Part shown: in pieces, positions 8,635 through 17,588 of the stretch
Position numbering within the stretch: position 1 is the first letter of the stretch
Layout of the letters: every line of letters begins with the position of its first letter
DNA from: JAGVPT01 sp963827085
GTDB taxonomy: Bacteria; Bacteroidota; Ignavibacteria; UBA10030; UBA8401
Length of the DNA: 64,000 bases
Direction of reading: 5' to 3'
Assembly: GCA_963827085.1 (NCBI GenBank)
Contig: CAWGZY010000002.1
Span: 248,001 to 312,000, forward strand
Program-made: the position numbers and the translations under genes
Notes under the pieces: model-generated
Told to the model about the DNA's origin: nothing
Seen by the model: only the letters and a program-made list of their open reading frames with translations
Databases searched by the model: none

Positions 8635-11595
8635 ATGGCCACGGTACGCATATTCATTCAGCAATCTTCAATGACTCCGTCCACGCCCTCTTCATCACAC
8701 AAATTATCGAGCGAATCACTCCGTCGCATCAAGACGATCGAGAAGATTTTTTTCGATGCGGGGCTGGGTGAGCATGCGCCGCGGTTCTTCAGGCCGCTGG
8801 AGGCGCAGCTTTCACGATCCGCCGATGAAACTATGGCATCGACAAACCTCCTTCGTTTTATAGAATCAAGTTTTAATCAAACAACGATCCTGCATGACCT
8901 CAGTGAACATCCGGTTCTGCTTGAAACGCTGGTGTTAATCTTCGGCGTGTCGCAGTATTTTTCGGACATTCTTATTCGGGACCCCGAGCTGTTCCGATGG
9001 CTGACCGCCACAAACATTCTCGATCAATCCAGGACAAAAGAAGAATTCTTTGCTGCGTCGCGTCAGAGCATCGAGCCATTCCAATCGCATTCCCGGAAGC
9101 TCAACGTGCTGAAACGGTTTCAGCGGCGCGAAATGCTGCGTATCGGCGTGAGGGACATCCTCCGTCTGGCCGACCTCGAGACGACAACACGCGAGCTTTC
9201 ACATCTTGCCGATGCGATCACTGCATGCGTCGCAGAACTTTCCTGGATTGATTTGAAACATCAATGCGGCGGCGAACCGACAACTCCATGGGCAATCATC
9301 GGGCTCGGTAAACTCGGCGGAGAAGAGCTAAACTACAGTTCAGATATCGACCTCATTGCAGTCTTTGACACGGACGGGGAAATGGAATCGTCGTCATCCT
9401 TCACCATGACCCACGGTGAATTCTTTGTCCGCTTCATCGAACACGTCGTGCACAGCCTTTCTCATCCGAGCGAAGAGGGGTATTTCTACAGAGTCGACAT
9501 GCGCCTCAGGCCGGATGGAAAAGCGGGAACGCTTATTCGTTCGTATGACTCGGCGATCATGTACTACGAATCTCGCGGCGAATTGTGGGAACGCCAAATG
9601 CTGATCAAAGCGCGATATGTTGCCGGGGATAAAATCTTCGCTGAAAAATTTCTCGCCGCACTTTCACCGTTCATCTATCCCCGGACCTTTTTCCAAAATC
9701 CCATCGAAGAAATTTCCCGGATCAAAACCCGCATAGAATCGAATGCCGACAGCCGGAATATTAAACTCCGGGCCGGGGGAATCCGCGACATTGAATTTAC
9801 CGTCCAGGCGCTGCAGCTATTGAACGGAGGGAAAAACGGCTCTCTCCGGAACTCGAACACGCTTGCCGCGATCGCTCTTCTTTACTCCGCGCTGCTCCTT
9901 ACAACCCGCGAAGCAGCCCAGCTCCGCGAAGCGTACGTTTTCTTCAGGGTACTCGAGCATCGGCTGCAAATGCTCGAGTATACGCAGACACATTCCCTTC
10001 CGGAAACAAAGCGCGACCGTAAAAAGATCGCGGTGCGAATGGCCATGGCGCCGGATCGGTTCGAAAAACTTCTTGCCGACCACCTGCTCAACGTTCGCCG
10101 TGTGTTCAACACAGTCTTCACGAAAAAGAGCCTCGAGCATCATTCCGACATTGAACACTTTTTGACCGAAAAGCCGGGTTCTGAATTTTCACAAACGTTT
10201 GCCGGCCGTTACCGTTTAGGGAATAACGAAAAAACCGCCCGCACACTCCGCAGAATGCTGTACGGAACGAACCTTCTGGGGAAAAAAGAATATCCTGAAC
10301 GGACAAGAACGCTCTTTAAAACCATTGCCGAACCGCTGCTGGAAGAAATCAGCGACTCGATCTCACCCGACCAGGCACTCGTCCATTGTGAAAAAATTTT
10401 TACGTCGTTCCCTTCACCCGACACCATGTATTCCCTGTGTTCTGAAAAAAAATTTCGCAAAGCGCTGGTAGGCATTTGTGCGCGGAGCGGAATGCTCACA
10501 AAACAGTTCGCGCTTTCTCCCGGCCTCGCAGAAACAATTCTTACCGGTATCGATTCAGTACTACGGGAAGATCCTGCCATCCTTCCGCCGGAGGAAAATC
10601 TACACGAATGGAAGGTTCGTGAGGAATGCAAATCGGCGGTGAGGTATAGTCTCGGTGTCATAGATGAGTATCAGCTGTTTCGCTCTCTTTCAAAAATCGC
10701 TTCATTGACCCTGTCGCTGCTGTACGAGGGAGAACGGAAAAAATTGAAGATCCCGAATGCAGTGCGGTTTTGTATCGTCGGGCTGGGAAAACTCGGCGGG
10801 TATGAGATGAATTTTGGGTCTGATCTGGACGTTGTCTTTCTCTACCAAGCAAATCGGAAACTCGATGCGGAGAAGTGCGAGCAGCTTGCGGCAAATATCA
10901 TAACGGCATGTTCACATCCGGCATCCGCCGCAAAGTTGTATGACGTTGATGCGCGTTTGCGGCCCGAAGGAAGAAATGCACCGCTCGCCGTTGCGGGGAA
11001 GCAGTATCTTGAGTATCTTCAGCAGCGTGCATCGTTGTGGGAGCGTCAATCGCTGACGCGAGCGAGAGTGATATCGGGGGATGAAGATTTTTCCGCGGAA
11101 ATTATGGAATCGATACATACATCAATCTATCAATCCCCTTTGCCGGAGGGCTGGACGGAAAAAATTCTTTCGATGCGCCGGAAGACGGAGTCGAGAAGCC
11201 GTACCTCGTTGTCGGAATTCATCAACATTAAGCTCGGTGCAGGGGGATTGATGGATGCAGAGTTTGCAGTCCAGGCGCTTCAACTCTCCAGAGGGAAAAA
11301 GGCATTTCCATCGACAAATATGTATAGCCTGCTGGAGTTGTATTCACACAACGCCTCAGGGTCAGAAAGGATGACGACAGTCGACAAGCACTACAGGCTG
11401 CTTCGCCGTGTTGAGACGGCTCTCCGGCTCGGGCTTGATACGAAAACGCACCTTCTGCCGGATGACGATGAATCTCTCGAATACCTCGCGCGGTTGGTGA
11501 ACTATCCGTCAGGGACAGAGCTTCTGTTGTCGCTCCGCACATGCATGAGAGAAACGCGAACTCTGTTTGAATCGATTCTCCGTTCACTCAAATGA
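8635..11595 (+). CDS. glnE: Bifunctional glutamine synthetase adenylyltransferase / adenylyl-removing enzyme
   Basis: The 986-residue protein has the tandem nucleotidyltransferase architecture of GlnE, which adenylylates and deadenylylates glutamine synthetase according to nitrogen status. The first domain carries GLGKLGGEELNYSSDIDLI from residue 223, and the second carries GLGKLGGYEMNFGSDLDVVF from residue 716. Each contains the catalytic G-S-D-x-D core, although the first reads SSDID. Helical linker domains follow each. In E. coli the N-terminal half removes AMP and the C-terminal half adds it. The start is uncertain: 8635 or the ATG at 8671, neither with a clear ribosome site. An ammonium transporter lies 2 kb downstream; no glutamine synthetase or PII gene is in view. 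Confidence 0.93.
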   Translation: MATVRIFIQQSSMTPSTPSSSHKLSSESLRRIKTIEKIFFDAGLGEHAPRFFRPLEAQLSRSADETMASTNLLRFIESSFNQTTILHDLSEHPVLLETLVLIFGVSQYFSDILIRDPELFRWLTATNILDQSRTKEEFFAASRQSIEPFQSHSRKLNVLKRFQRREMLRIGVRDILRLADLETTTRELSHLADAITACVAELSWIDLKHQCGGEPTTPWAIIGLGKLGGEELNYSSDIDLIAVFDTDGEMESSSSFTMTHGEFFVRFIEHVVHSLSHPSEEGYFYRVDMRLRPDGKAGTLIRSYDSAIMYYESRGELWERQMLIKARYVAGDKIFAEKFLAALSPFIYPRTFFQNPIEEISRIKTRIESNADSRNIKLRAGGIRDIEFTVQALQLLNGGKNGSLRNSNTLAAIALLYSALLLTTREAAQLREAYVFFRVLEHRLQMLEYTQTHSLPETKRDRKKIAVRMAMAPDRFEKLLADHLLNVRRVFNTVFTKKSLEHHSDIEHFLTEKPGSEFSQTFAGRYRLGNNEKTARTLRRMLYGTNLLGKKEYPERTRTLFKTIAEPLLEEISDSISPDQALVHCEKIFTSFPSPDTMYSLCSEKKFRKALVGICARSGMLTKQFALSPGLAETILTGIDSVLREDPAILPPEENLHEWKVREECKSAVRYSLGVIDEYQLFRSLSKIASLTLSLLYEGERKKLKIPNAVRFCIVGLGKLGGYEMNFGSDLDVVFLYQANRKLDAEKCEQLAANIITACSHPASAAKLYDVDARLRPEGRNAPLAVAGKQYLEYLQQRASLWERQSLTRARVISGDEDFSAEIMESIHTSIYQSPLPEGWTEKILSMRRKTESRSRTSLSEFINIKLGAGGLMDAEFAVQALQLSRGKKAFPSTNMYSLLELYSHNASGSERMTTVDKHYRLLRRVETALRLGLDTKTHLLPDDDESLEYLARLVNYPSGTELLLSLRTCMRETRTLFESILRSLK

Positions 11596-13424
11596 AATCA
11601 TTTCTGGAAAGCAAATATCGGGACCATGTTGTCGCCGCAGCACTCTGGTTGACGGTGTTTTTTGTCTATATCCAGACCATCGCCAAAACGGTAGGATTTA
11701 TCGACAGCGGGGAACTCGCGACGGTGCCGTATGTGCTCGGCATTGCCCATCCAACCGGTTATCCCCTTTGGACGCTCATCACGCACATTTTTTCTCATCT
11801 CCCGATCGCAAATGAAGAAATCGTACGACTGAATATTTTTTCCTCGCTCGCGACTTCATTCGCCGCAGTTCTATTCTTCTATGCGATGCTCCTGCTGTTT
11901 CGATCCGGGATAAAAACAAAGGAACCGTTCCATTCGATCGTTCCCGCTGCCTTCTCTGCGCTTGTGCTCGCATTTTCGCAAACATTCTGGGACCAGGCGA
12001 CATCGATCGAAGTGTACGCTTTTCACCTTTTCTTAATGAGCGCAACGCTGCTAATTTTTCTCCGTGCCATCTTCAGTTTCTTAGAAGAGCAGGTGATCGA
12101 TCAACGCAAATGGCTGCTCTTTGCCTATGTTCTCGGATTAAGTTTCACGAACCATCTTACGACAATCCTGCTGGCACCGGGATTTCTTTTTCTCTATTTC
12201 TCGGTATTCAAGCTTTCCAAAGAAGGAATCCGGCAGCTGTTTATCCTTGCCGTTCCTTTCATTATTGGCCTTTCGGTTTATGTTTATTTTCCGATCAGAA
12301 CGGTACAGCAGCCGGTCTTAAACTGGGGATATCCCGCGACTCTCGAAAGAATTTTTTGGCATATTTCCGGCAAGCAGTACCGCGTTTGGATGTTTTCATC
12401 TTCGGCGGTAGCAGCGAAACAGTGGAACCATTTTTTGAATGCCGTGCCGTTAGAATTTTACTACGTGCCGCTCCTTTTTTCACTCCTCGGAGCATGGAGG
12501 CTGCTCATGCAGGAAAGGCGGATCTTTGCCTTCATCTTCTTGCTGCTGGCCGGGTGCATAACGTATACGATCAATTATAGCATCAACGACATCGATTCCT
12601 ATTTTCTCCTTGCTTATGTATCGCTAGCAATGTTCGCGGGATTCGGAGCGCTTGAAGGGGGGATGATCTTTAAGCAATTTGCTGGAAAGATAGCCTATGG
12701 CACAATTCTTCTGGCGGTTGTCATTGCTGAACTCTCGGCAAACTGGCCCGAAGTTGATGCAAGCAGCAATTTTCTTGTGCAAGACTACACTGAAACAATC
12801 TTGAACAATCTAAAACCGAACGCGATCATTATTTCGTACCAGTGGGACTATTTTGTTGCGGCCTCGTATTATTTCCAATACATCAAGCACGTCCGGGATG
12901 ATGTGACGGTCATCGACAAAGAACTGCTCCGGCGATCATGGTACTATCTGCAAATGAAAAAAAATCATCCGGCGTTGTATGAAAAATCGAAGACCGAAAT
13001 TGAATCTTTTCTGGAAGAATTGTACAAATTCGAGCATGAGACGCCGTACGATCCTGCGGTGATCGAGGCACGGTACAACCGCATGATCGACAGCTTCATC
13101 GATCATAACATCGACAGCGTGGCGGTGTACGTGACGAGCGAAATTGAATCTCACCTCGCCTCCCACTATCGCCGTGTGCCTGAAGGATTAGCATTCAGGC
13201 TTTATAAGGACTCGCTGTATCACCAGATAGATTTTCCCACACTGGCATACCGTCCCTATCGCAAAAAGGATATGTACACCCGGCAAATTCAGTCGATGTA
13301 CTCCACGATGTTGATGCAGCGCGCCATGGTCGAAAAATCATTCGGCAAGATCGACCTTGCCCAGCGATATGCCAGGAAGGCTTATGAGATTCAGACCGGT
13401 GCCCTCACAGGCCAGCTGCCATAG
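11592..13424 (+). CDS. DUF2723 polytopic membrane protein
   Basis: The 610-residue membrane protein carries the DUF2723 signature near the N-terminus: GFIDSGELATVPYVLGIAHP followed by TGYPL, including the conserved acidic residues. About ten hydrophobic segments fill residues 15-390, and a soluble C-terminal domain follows. DUF2723 proteins resemble GT-C glycosyltransferases (the TMEM260 / protein O-mannosyltransferase group) and are frequent in Bacteroidota and relatives, so a role in surface glycosylation is inferred. The ATG overlaps the glnE stop by 4 bp, an arrangement that couples translation without obvious functional logic. Confidence 0.8.
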   Translation: MKSFLESKYRDHVVAAALWLTVFFVYIQTIAKTVGFIDSGELATVPYVLGIAHPTGYPLWTLITHIFSHLPIANEEIVRLNIFSSLATSFAAVLFFYAMLLLFRSGIKTKEPFHSIVPAAFSALVLAFSQTFWDQATSIEVYAFHLFLMSATLLIFLRAIFSFLEEQVIDQRKWLLFAYVLGLSFTNHLTTILLAPGFLFLYFSVFKLSKEGIRQLFILAVPFIIGLSVYVYFPIRTVQQPVLNWGYPATLERIFWHISGKQYRVWMFSSSAVAAKQWNHFLNAVPLEFYYVPLLFSLLGAWRLLMQERRIFAFIFLLLAGCITYTINYSINDIDSYFLLAYVSLAMFAGFGALEGGMIFKQFAGKIAYGTILLAVVIAELSANWPEVDASSNFLVQDYTETILNNLKPNAIIISYQWDYFVAASYYFQYIKHVRDDVTVIDKELLRRSWYYLQMKKNHPALYEKSKTEIESFLEELYKFEHETPYDPAVIEARYNRMIDSFIDHNIDSVAVYVTSEIESHLASHYRRVPEGLAFRLYKDSLYHQIDFPTLAYRPYRKKDMYTRQIQSMYSTMLMQRAMVEKSFGKIDLAQRYARKAYEIQTGALTGQLP

Positions 13425-13449
13425 GACATACCGCGCTACGCTCGTACCA

Positions 13450-14766
13450 TCAGAAAGAATATCCGGTTTCGCCGTGTTGACTCAAGTCCAGACCTTCCAT
13501 TTCTTCGATATCCTTCACACGCACACCCATCGTCGCATCGAGGACTTTCAGAATGATCCACGTTACTGCGAACGAATAAAGGATAGCGGCTGCAATACTT
13601 ACAGCCTGCGTCCCGAGCAGTGAAGCGTCGCCGAAAAATAGACCGTTGCTCCCTCCTGCATTGATCGCTTTCGAGGCGAACAATCCAGTAGCGAGCGCTC
13701 CAAGAGTTCCTCCAACGCCGTGGACGCCCACCGCATCGAGTGAATCATCGTATCCGAGTTTCGTTTTCATGCCGACCGCAAAATAGCAGACCATTCCAGC
13801 AAGGAGCCCGATGGCGACGGCGGACATCGGTCCGACGAACCCCGAAGCGGGTGTAATGGCGACAAGTCCTGCAACGGCCCCCGATGCAGCACCGAGGACC
13901 GTGGGTTTGCCGCGGTGCCACCACTCGACAAAGAGCCACGAAAGTGTTGCGGCAGCGGCGGCAAGATGCGTGGCAACAAAAGCGGAAGTTGCGAGTGCGC
14001 CGGAGCCGAGGGCGCTCCCCGCGTTAAATCCAAACCACCCGAACCAGAGGAGTGCCGCACCAAGAAGCGTCAGAGTCAGGTTATGCGGAGGCATCAATTC
14101 TCCGCTGTGTCCTCTCCTCTTGCCGATGATAATCGCCGCGACAAGAGCGGAGACTCCCGAGCTGATGTGAACAACAAGCCCTCCTGCGAAATCGAGAGCG
14201 CCCAAATTATGAATCCATCCGCCGACTCCCCAAACCCAGTGTGCGATTGGTGCGTACACGAACGTAGACCAAAGGACAATAAACACGAGGTACGTCTTAA
14301 ATTTAAACCGTTCGGCGAATGCGCCCGTGATGAGTGCGGGAGTTATAACCGCAAACATCATCTGAAAAATCATAAACAATTGATGAGGGATTGTGGCCGC
14401 ATAGTCGGGGTTCGGTTCCAGCCCGACGCCGCGCAACCCCGCCCACTGCAATCCGCCGATAACGTGTCCGATATCCGGCCCGAACGCAAGGCTGTAGCCG
14501 AACAGGATCCACTGGACGGAGATAACGCCGAGAGCGACAAAGCTTTGCATAACTGTCCCCAGAACATTCTTTTTCCGCACCATGCCTCCGTAAAAAAGAG
14601 CGAGACCGGGTGTCATGAGCATAACAAGTGCGGTGGAGACCAACATCCACGCCGTATCGCCGGCGTCAATTTTTTGAACAGGTACCGCGGATTGATTTTG
14701 TGCCGGCACCATAGCCGGCGTTAAGAAAAGCAGTAAGAATAGAATTGAAGCAGGAAATCGTCTCAT
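13450..14766 (-). CDS. amt: Ammonium transporter (Amt family)
   Basis: The 438-residue Amt channel begins with a cleavable signal peptide (MRRFPASILFLLLFLTP) and then about eleven membrane helices. The twin pore histidines of the family are present at H200 (in DFAGGLVVHISSG) and H349 (in DAVGVHGVGG). The FNAGSALGSG and GVGGWIH segments are also typical. It carries NH3/NH4+ across the inner membrane and is normally gated by a PII protein, which is not encoded here. A start at 14766 is preferred to the ATG at 14778 because GAGG lies about 7 bp upstream. The upstream region carries a 14-bp-spaced direct repeat. Confidence 0.93.
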   Translation of the reverse strand: MRRFPASILFLLLFLTPAMVPAQNQSAVPVQKIDAGDTAWMLVSTALVMLMTPGLALFYGGMVRKKNVLGTVMQSFVALGVISVQWILFGYSLAFGPDIGHVIGGLQWAGLRGVGLEPNPDYAATIPHQLFMIFQMMFAVITPALITGAFAERFKFKTYLVFIVLWSTFVYAPIAHWVWGVGGWIHNLGALDFAGGLVVHISSGVSALVAAIIIGKRRGHSGELMPPHNLTLTLLGAALLWFGWFGFNAGSALGSGALATSAFVATHLAAAAATLSWLFVEWWHRGKPTVLGAASGAVAGLVAITPASGFVGPMSAVAIGLLAGMVCYFAVGMKTKLGYDDSLDAVGVHGVGGTLGALATGLFASKAINAGGSNGLFFGDASLLGTQAVSIAAAILYSFAVTWIILKVLDATMGVRVKDIEEMEGLDLSQHGETGYSF

Positions 14767-14839
14767 TGCAGACCTCATCTTGTTCGTTGGAATAGTGCAG
14801 CATCATTTTCCACTTCCTTAGTTTGAGCTCTATATTTGC

Positions 14840-14863
14840 GTGAACATCCGGAAGTGAACATCC
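14840..14863 (-). promoter_or_regulatory. Direct repeat upstream of the ammonium transporter gene
   Basis: GTGAACATCC occurs twice (14840-14849 and 14854-14863), spaced 14 bp start to start, about 75-100 bp before the amt start. It could be a regulator-binding site. No sigma-54 -24/-12 pair was seen. Confidence 0.3.
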
Positions 14864-15095
14864 TTTTGAACCGCCAATTAACTAGTTAGGAAATTTTCCG
14901 AACCAAGATAAGTATTTTAGGAATTATTTCAAATAGGCTTAATTAAATTACTTGCTTCTTTCGCTTGTCTTTCGGAAAGTGATTCCTTATTTTCAATCCC
15001 GGGCTAACGATGCAAATCTCATAAACGTCTATTTCAACGTATAATGCGTTTTTTGAAATGGATATTCGCCCCTTTTTTATCTCTTTATATAGATA

Positions 15096-15193
15096 GAGAC
15101 ATCTGAAAAATTGCCTCTCGCCAAGCCGCTGGCGAAGCCATCCCCCTCGGGATTTGCGCGAGACGTATTTTTGGAATTATTCAGAAGTCTCAG
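15096..15193. repeat. MITE-like repeat, family A, copy 1
   Basis: The element begins GAGACATCTGAAAAA and ends TTCAGAAGTCTCAG, the inverted counterpart. The interior contains GCCAAGCCGCTGGCGAAGCC and TTTGCGCGAGACGT. A near-identical copy lies at 18963-19057, and one with the same ends but a different interior at 29455-29588. It fills most of the 500-bp gap before dgt; the rest of that gap is AT-rich and featureless. Confidence 0.75.
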
Positions 15194-15277
15194 ATAATGA
15201 ATAAGGAAGATTTGTTATATTAGAAACGGTTGAAATCCTTAAACGGAGATATATCACACAGCAATGGAACCGATTGA

Positions 15278-16543
15278 ATGGGAAATACATTCTATAATGA
15301 CTTCGATACGCAGTGTTTGACCAAAAAACGGGCTGCAGACTATCGTTCGCCTTTCGAAATCGATCGCGACCGGATCATTCATACATCTGCATTCAGAAGA
15401 TTACAGGCGAAGACCCAGGTTTTTCTTTCGGGGGAATACGACTTCTACAGAACTCGGCTGACTCATTCGCTGGAAGTCGCCCAAATTGGCCGGTCGATCT
15501 GCAAGTTCCTCCAGCACGAAAGCCCCCTGCTTTCGAAAGAATTCACTGTTGACTCGAACCTCGTCGAAGCAATCTGCCTCTCGCACGACCTCGGCCATCC
15601 TCCGTTCGGGCATTCCGGAGAACGGACGCTTAATGAATTGATGAAACCATACGGCGGCTTCGAGGGGAACGCCCAGACCATGCGCCTGATCACGGAGACC
15701 ATCTATTCTTCCGGCGGAGAACGGCAAGGGATGAATCCAACGCGCGCATTTCTCGACGGCATTTTGAAATACAAGACACCACACGGAGAATTGGAAAATC
15801 CGGAGAACCACTTTATCTACGATGAACAGCGGAGCTATGTGGAATTCGCTTTCGGCGGTGCTTCGCTCCCGAAAGAACTAAGCGCCGGGAAAAGACTCAA
15901 TTCGTTCCGCAGCATCGAATGCCAAATCATGGACTGGTCGGATGACGCGGCGTATTCACTCAACGACCTCGCAGACGGCATTCACTCCGGCATCATCAAT
16001 AAAGAGAAGATTGAACGATGGGCCGGCGAACAGCCGCTATCCGGCGATGAGAACCGCTCGCTCGAAGATATTCTTGATGCGATGACGGCGGGACAATTGG
16101 AAAAAATCATTGCAGGGAAGATCGGACATTTCATCCAGGCGTGCAGCATCAGCGAATGGAAAAACTTTATGAGCGGGACGACGAATCGTTATCGTTTTCG
16201 ATTGGGAATTGATCAATCGATTGAGCGGGAAGCGGAATTGTATAAAAAAATATCCATCGATCTGGTCTTTCATTCGCCCCAACTTCACCAGCTTGAGCAC
16301 AAGGGGGGATATATTCTGAAAAAAATTTTCAACGCTTTCGAAGAAAACTATCTCGGAAAAGAAAATTCAAAAACAAATCTGCTGCCCCGGGATGCCGAGG
16401 AGAGCGTGCGGACCACGGCAAACCCCCGCCAGCGCATGCGGTTGCTGTGCGACCATATTGCCGGCATGACCGACGGCTTTGCCGTCCGCACCTATAAACG
16501 GCTCTTCGATGCTGAGTTCGGCTCGCTGGCAGATCTGATTTGA
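15278..16543 (+). CDS. dgt: Deoxyguanosinetriphosphate triphosphohydrolase (dGTPase)
   Basis: The 421-residue HD-domain enzyme would cleave dNTPs to nucleoside and triphosphate. Metal ligands H63 (RLTHSLE), H103-D104 (CLSHDLGHPPFGH) and a later Asp in MDWSDDAAYSLND form the H-HD-D set. The N-terminal YRSPFEIDRDRIIHTSAFRRL segment is the hallmark of the dGTPase-like family. Length fits the shorter Bacteroidota-type members rather than the 505-residue E. coli protein. Known roles are dNTP pool balance and, in some hosts, phage restriction. It appears monocistronic. ATG 15278 lacks a strong ribosome site. Confidence 0.9.
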   Translation: MGNTFYNDFDTQCLTKKRAADYRSPFEIDRDRIIHTSAFRRLQAKTQVFLSGEYDFYRTRLTHSLEVAQIGRSICKFLQHESPLLSKEFTVDSNLVEAICLSHDLGHPPFGHSGERTLNELMKPYGGFEGNAQTMRLITETIYSSGGERQGMNPTRAFLDGILKYKTPHGELENPENHFIYDEQRSYVEFAFGGASLPKELSAGKRLNSFRSIECQIMDWSDDAAYSLNDLADGIHSGIINKEKIERWAGEQPLSGDENRSLEDILDAMTAGQLEKIIAGKIGHFIQACSISEWKNFMSGTTNRYRFRLGIDQSIEREAELYKKISIDLVFHSPQLHQLEHKGGYILKKIFNAFEENYLGKENSKTNLLPRDAEESVRTTANPRQRMRLLCDHIAGMTDGFAVRTYKRLFDAEFGSLADLI

Positions 16544-16547
16544 TTTT

Positions 16548-16799
16548 TCAATGCGCCGCTTTCAACATCTCCGGCGTAAACTTATTCAGCTTTACGACCC
16601 TCGCTTCTTTCCGGCTCATTGACGGAACAACCATCCTCGCCTGCATCTCGTTCTCCGCTTCGATGATGACGAAACCTGTGTGGTCGCCGGAGGCGCATCC
16701 CCATTCAAAATGTGTCAGGTATCCCGGCGCTTCAACTTGCTTGAGGACATGGGCACAATCATCTTTTGTATGGGGCGATTCTATTAAGTATCTATCCAT
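16548..16799 (-). CDS. Small conserved protein, ferredoxin-like fold suspected
   Basis: The 83-residue protein starts MDRYLIESPHT and ends KFTPEMLKAAH. A beta-alpha-beta pattern (HFEWGCASGDHTGFVIIEA, then a helix with EMQARMVV) suggests a small dimeric alpha-beta barrel, similar in outline to YCII- or DUF4242-type proteins. No catalytic residues are recognised. A start at 16799 is chosen because of the purine-rich AGGAAGAAGGGAG just upstream. An upstream in-frame extension to 16865 lacks such a site. It is tail-to-tail with dgt, 4 bp apart. Confidence 0.55.
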   Translation of the reverse strand: MDRYLIESPHTKDDCAHVLKQVEAPGYLTHFEWGCASGDHTGFVIIEAENEMQARMVVPSMSRKEARVVKLNKFTPEMLKAAH

Positions 16800-16890
16800 G
16801 CTAACTCCCTTCTTCCTATAGAACCAACTGGCTTCTTTCAACCATTGAAAAAAATTCTCTCTCAAATCCCAAGGGGGATGGCCTCGCCAG

Positions 16891-16948
16891 ACGCAAAGTC
16901 GCTAAGATTTCTTGATGAAATCCATTTTGCGTCTTAGCGACTTTGCGC
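16891..16948. repeat. Hairpin repeat, CGCAAAGTCGCTAAG family, copy 1
   Basis: ACGCAAAGTCGCTAAG at 16891-16906 is mirrored by CTTAGCGACTTTGCGC at 16933-16948. A second, longer version of the same pattern lies at 54208-54289. It sits in the 180-bp gap between the small protein and cytochrome genes. Confidence 0.65.
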
Positions 16949-16979
16949 AAGGTGTTGAATCCCAGATTTTTCATACGTC

Positions 16980-17588
16980 TTACTTCTTCGCGTGTTCGGC
17001 GTAATCGTAGGGGTAAAAAAGATACAGTGCGTCCGAACTTTCCGGAGACCACTCCGGCACCTTATGTTTCACCGGCTTGATATGGCGAAGATAAACAACG
17101 AGTGCGTGGCGGTCTTCCTCGGTCATGTTGGAAAATCCCGGCCATGGCATGGTCGTCGGCGCGAAAAATCTCCCATCATGCGAAATACCGCTGCGCAACA
17201 CCAGCTTCACCTCGTCATCCGTACGCCGGGCAAGACCTGTTTCGGCGTCAGGAGTCAGATTTCGTGAAAAAGAAGTTCCGGCTTGTTTAAGTTCAAACTT
17301 GGCTCCGCCCGCGAGGAATTCATTCCAGTTCGGCCCCTGGTCTCCCTGCGGCGTGTGGCAATCGCTGCAATCCGAGTATGACATGATATATTGTCCCCGC
17401 TGGGCAAGAAGTCGTTCAACGGGATCGTCGATTTTCTCCAGCGACGATGCGACCGCTTCTGCGTGAGGGTTGCTAAATGCCTCACGGGGAAGCAAATCAA
17501 AGGGCGGAATAAGATACAGGAACGCAAGAAATCCTATCACTATCAAACATGCCGCTACGATACCGACCCATTTCAATATCTTCTTCAT
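16980..17588 (-). CDS. Membrane-anchored monohaem cytochrome c
   Basis: The 202-residue protein has one N-terminal membrane helix (about 7-27), a single haem-attachment site CSDCH at 74-78, and a likely axial Met in TTMPWPGFSNM. The cytochrome domain faces the periplasm. The MPW...EED...VVYLRHIKPVKHKVPEW region closely parallels the C-terminal haem domain of the upstream triple-haem protein, so the two probably arose from one module. Its ATG overlaps the upstream stop by 4 bp, so both are made from one transcript and probably act in the same electron chain. The partner enzyme is not in view. Confidence 0.85.
   Translation of the reverse strand: MKKILKWVGIVAACLIVIGFLAFLYLIPPFDLLPREAFSNPHAEAVASSLEKIDDPVERLLAQRGQYIMSYSDCSDCHTPQGDQGPNWNEFLAGGAKFELKQAGTSFSRNLTPDAETGLARRTDDEVKLVLRSGISHDGRFFAPTTMPWPGFSNMTEEDRHALVVYLRHIKPVKHKVPEWSPESSDALYLFYPYDYAEHAKK

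Noticed and set aside
13915..14724. 269-codon open frame on the plus strand opposite the ammonium transporter
   Set aside because: Antisense to a gene with all Amt hallmarks; the translation is hydrophilic low-complexity sequence.
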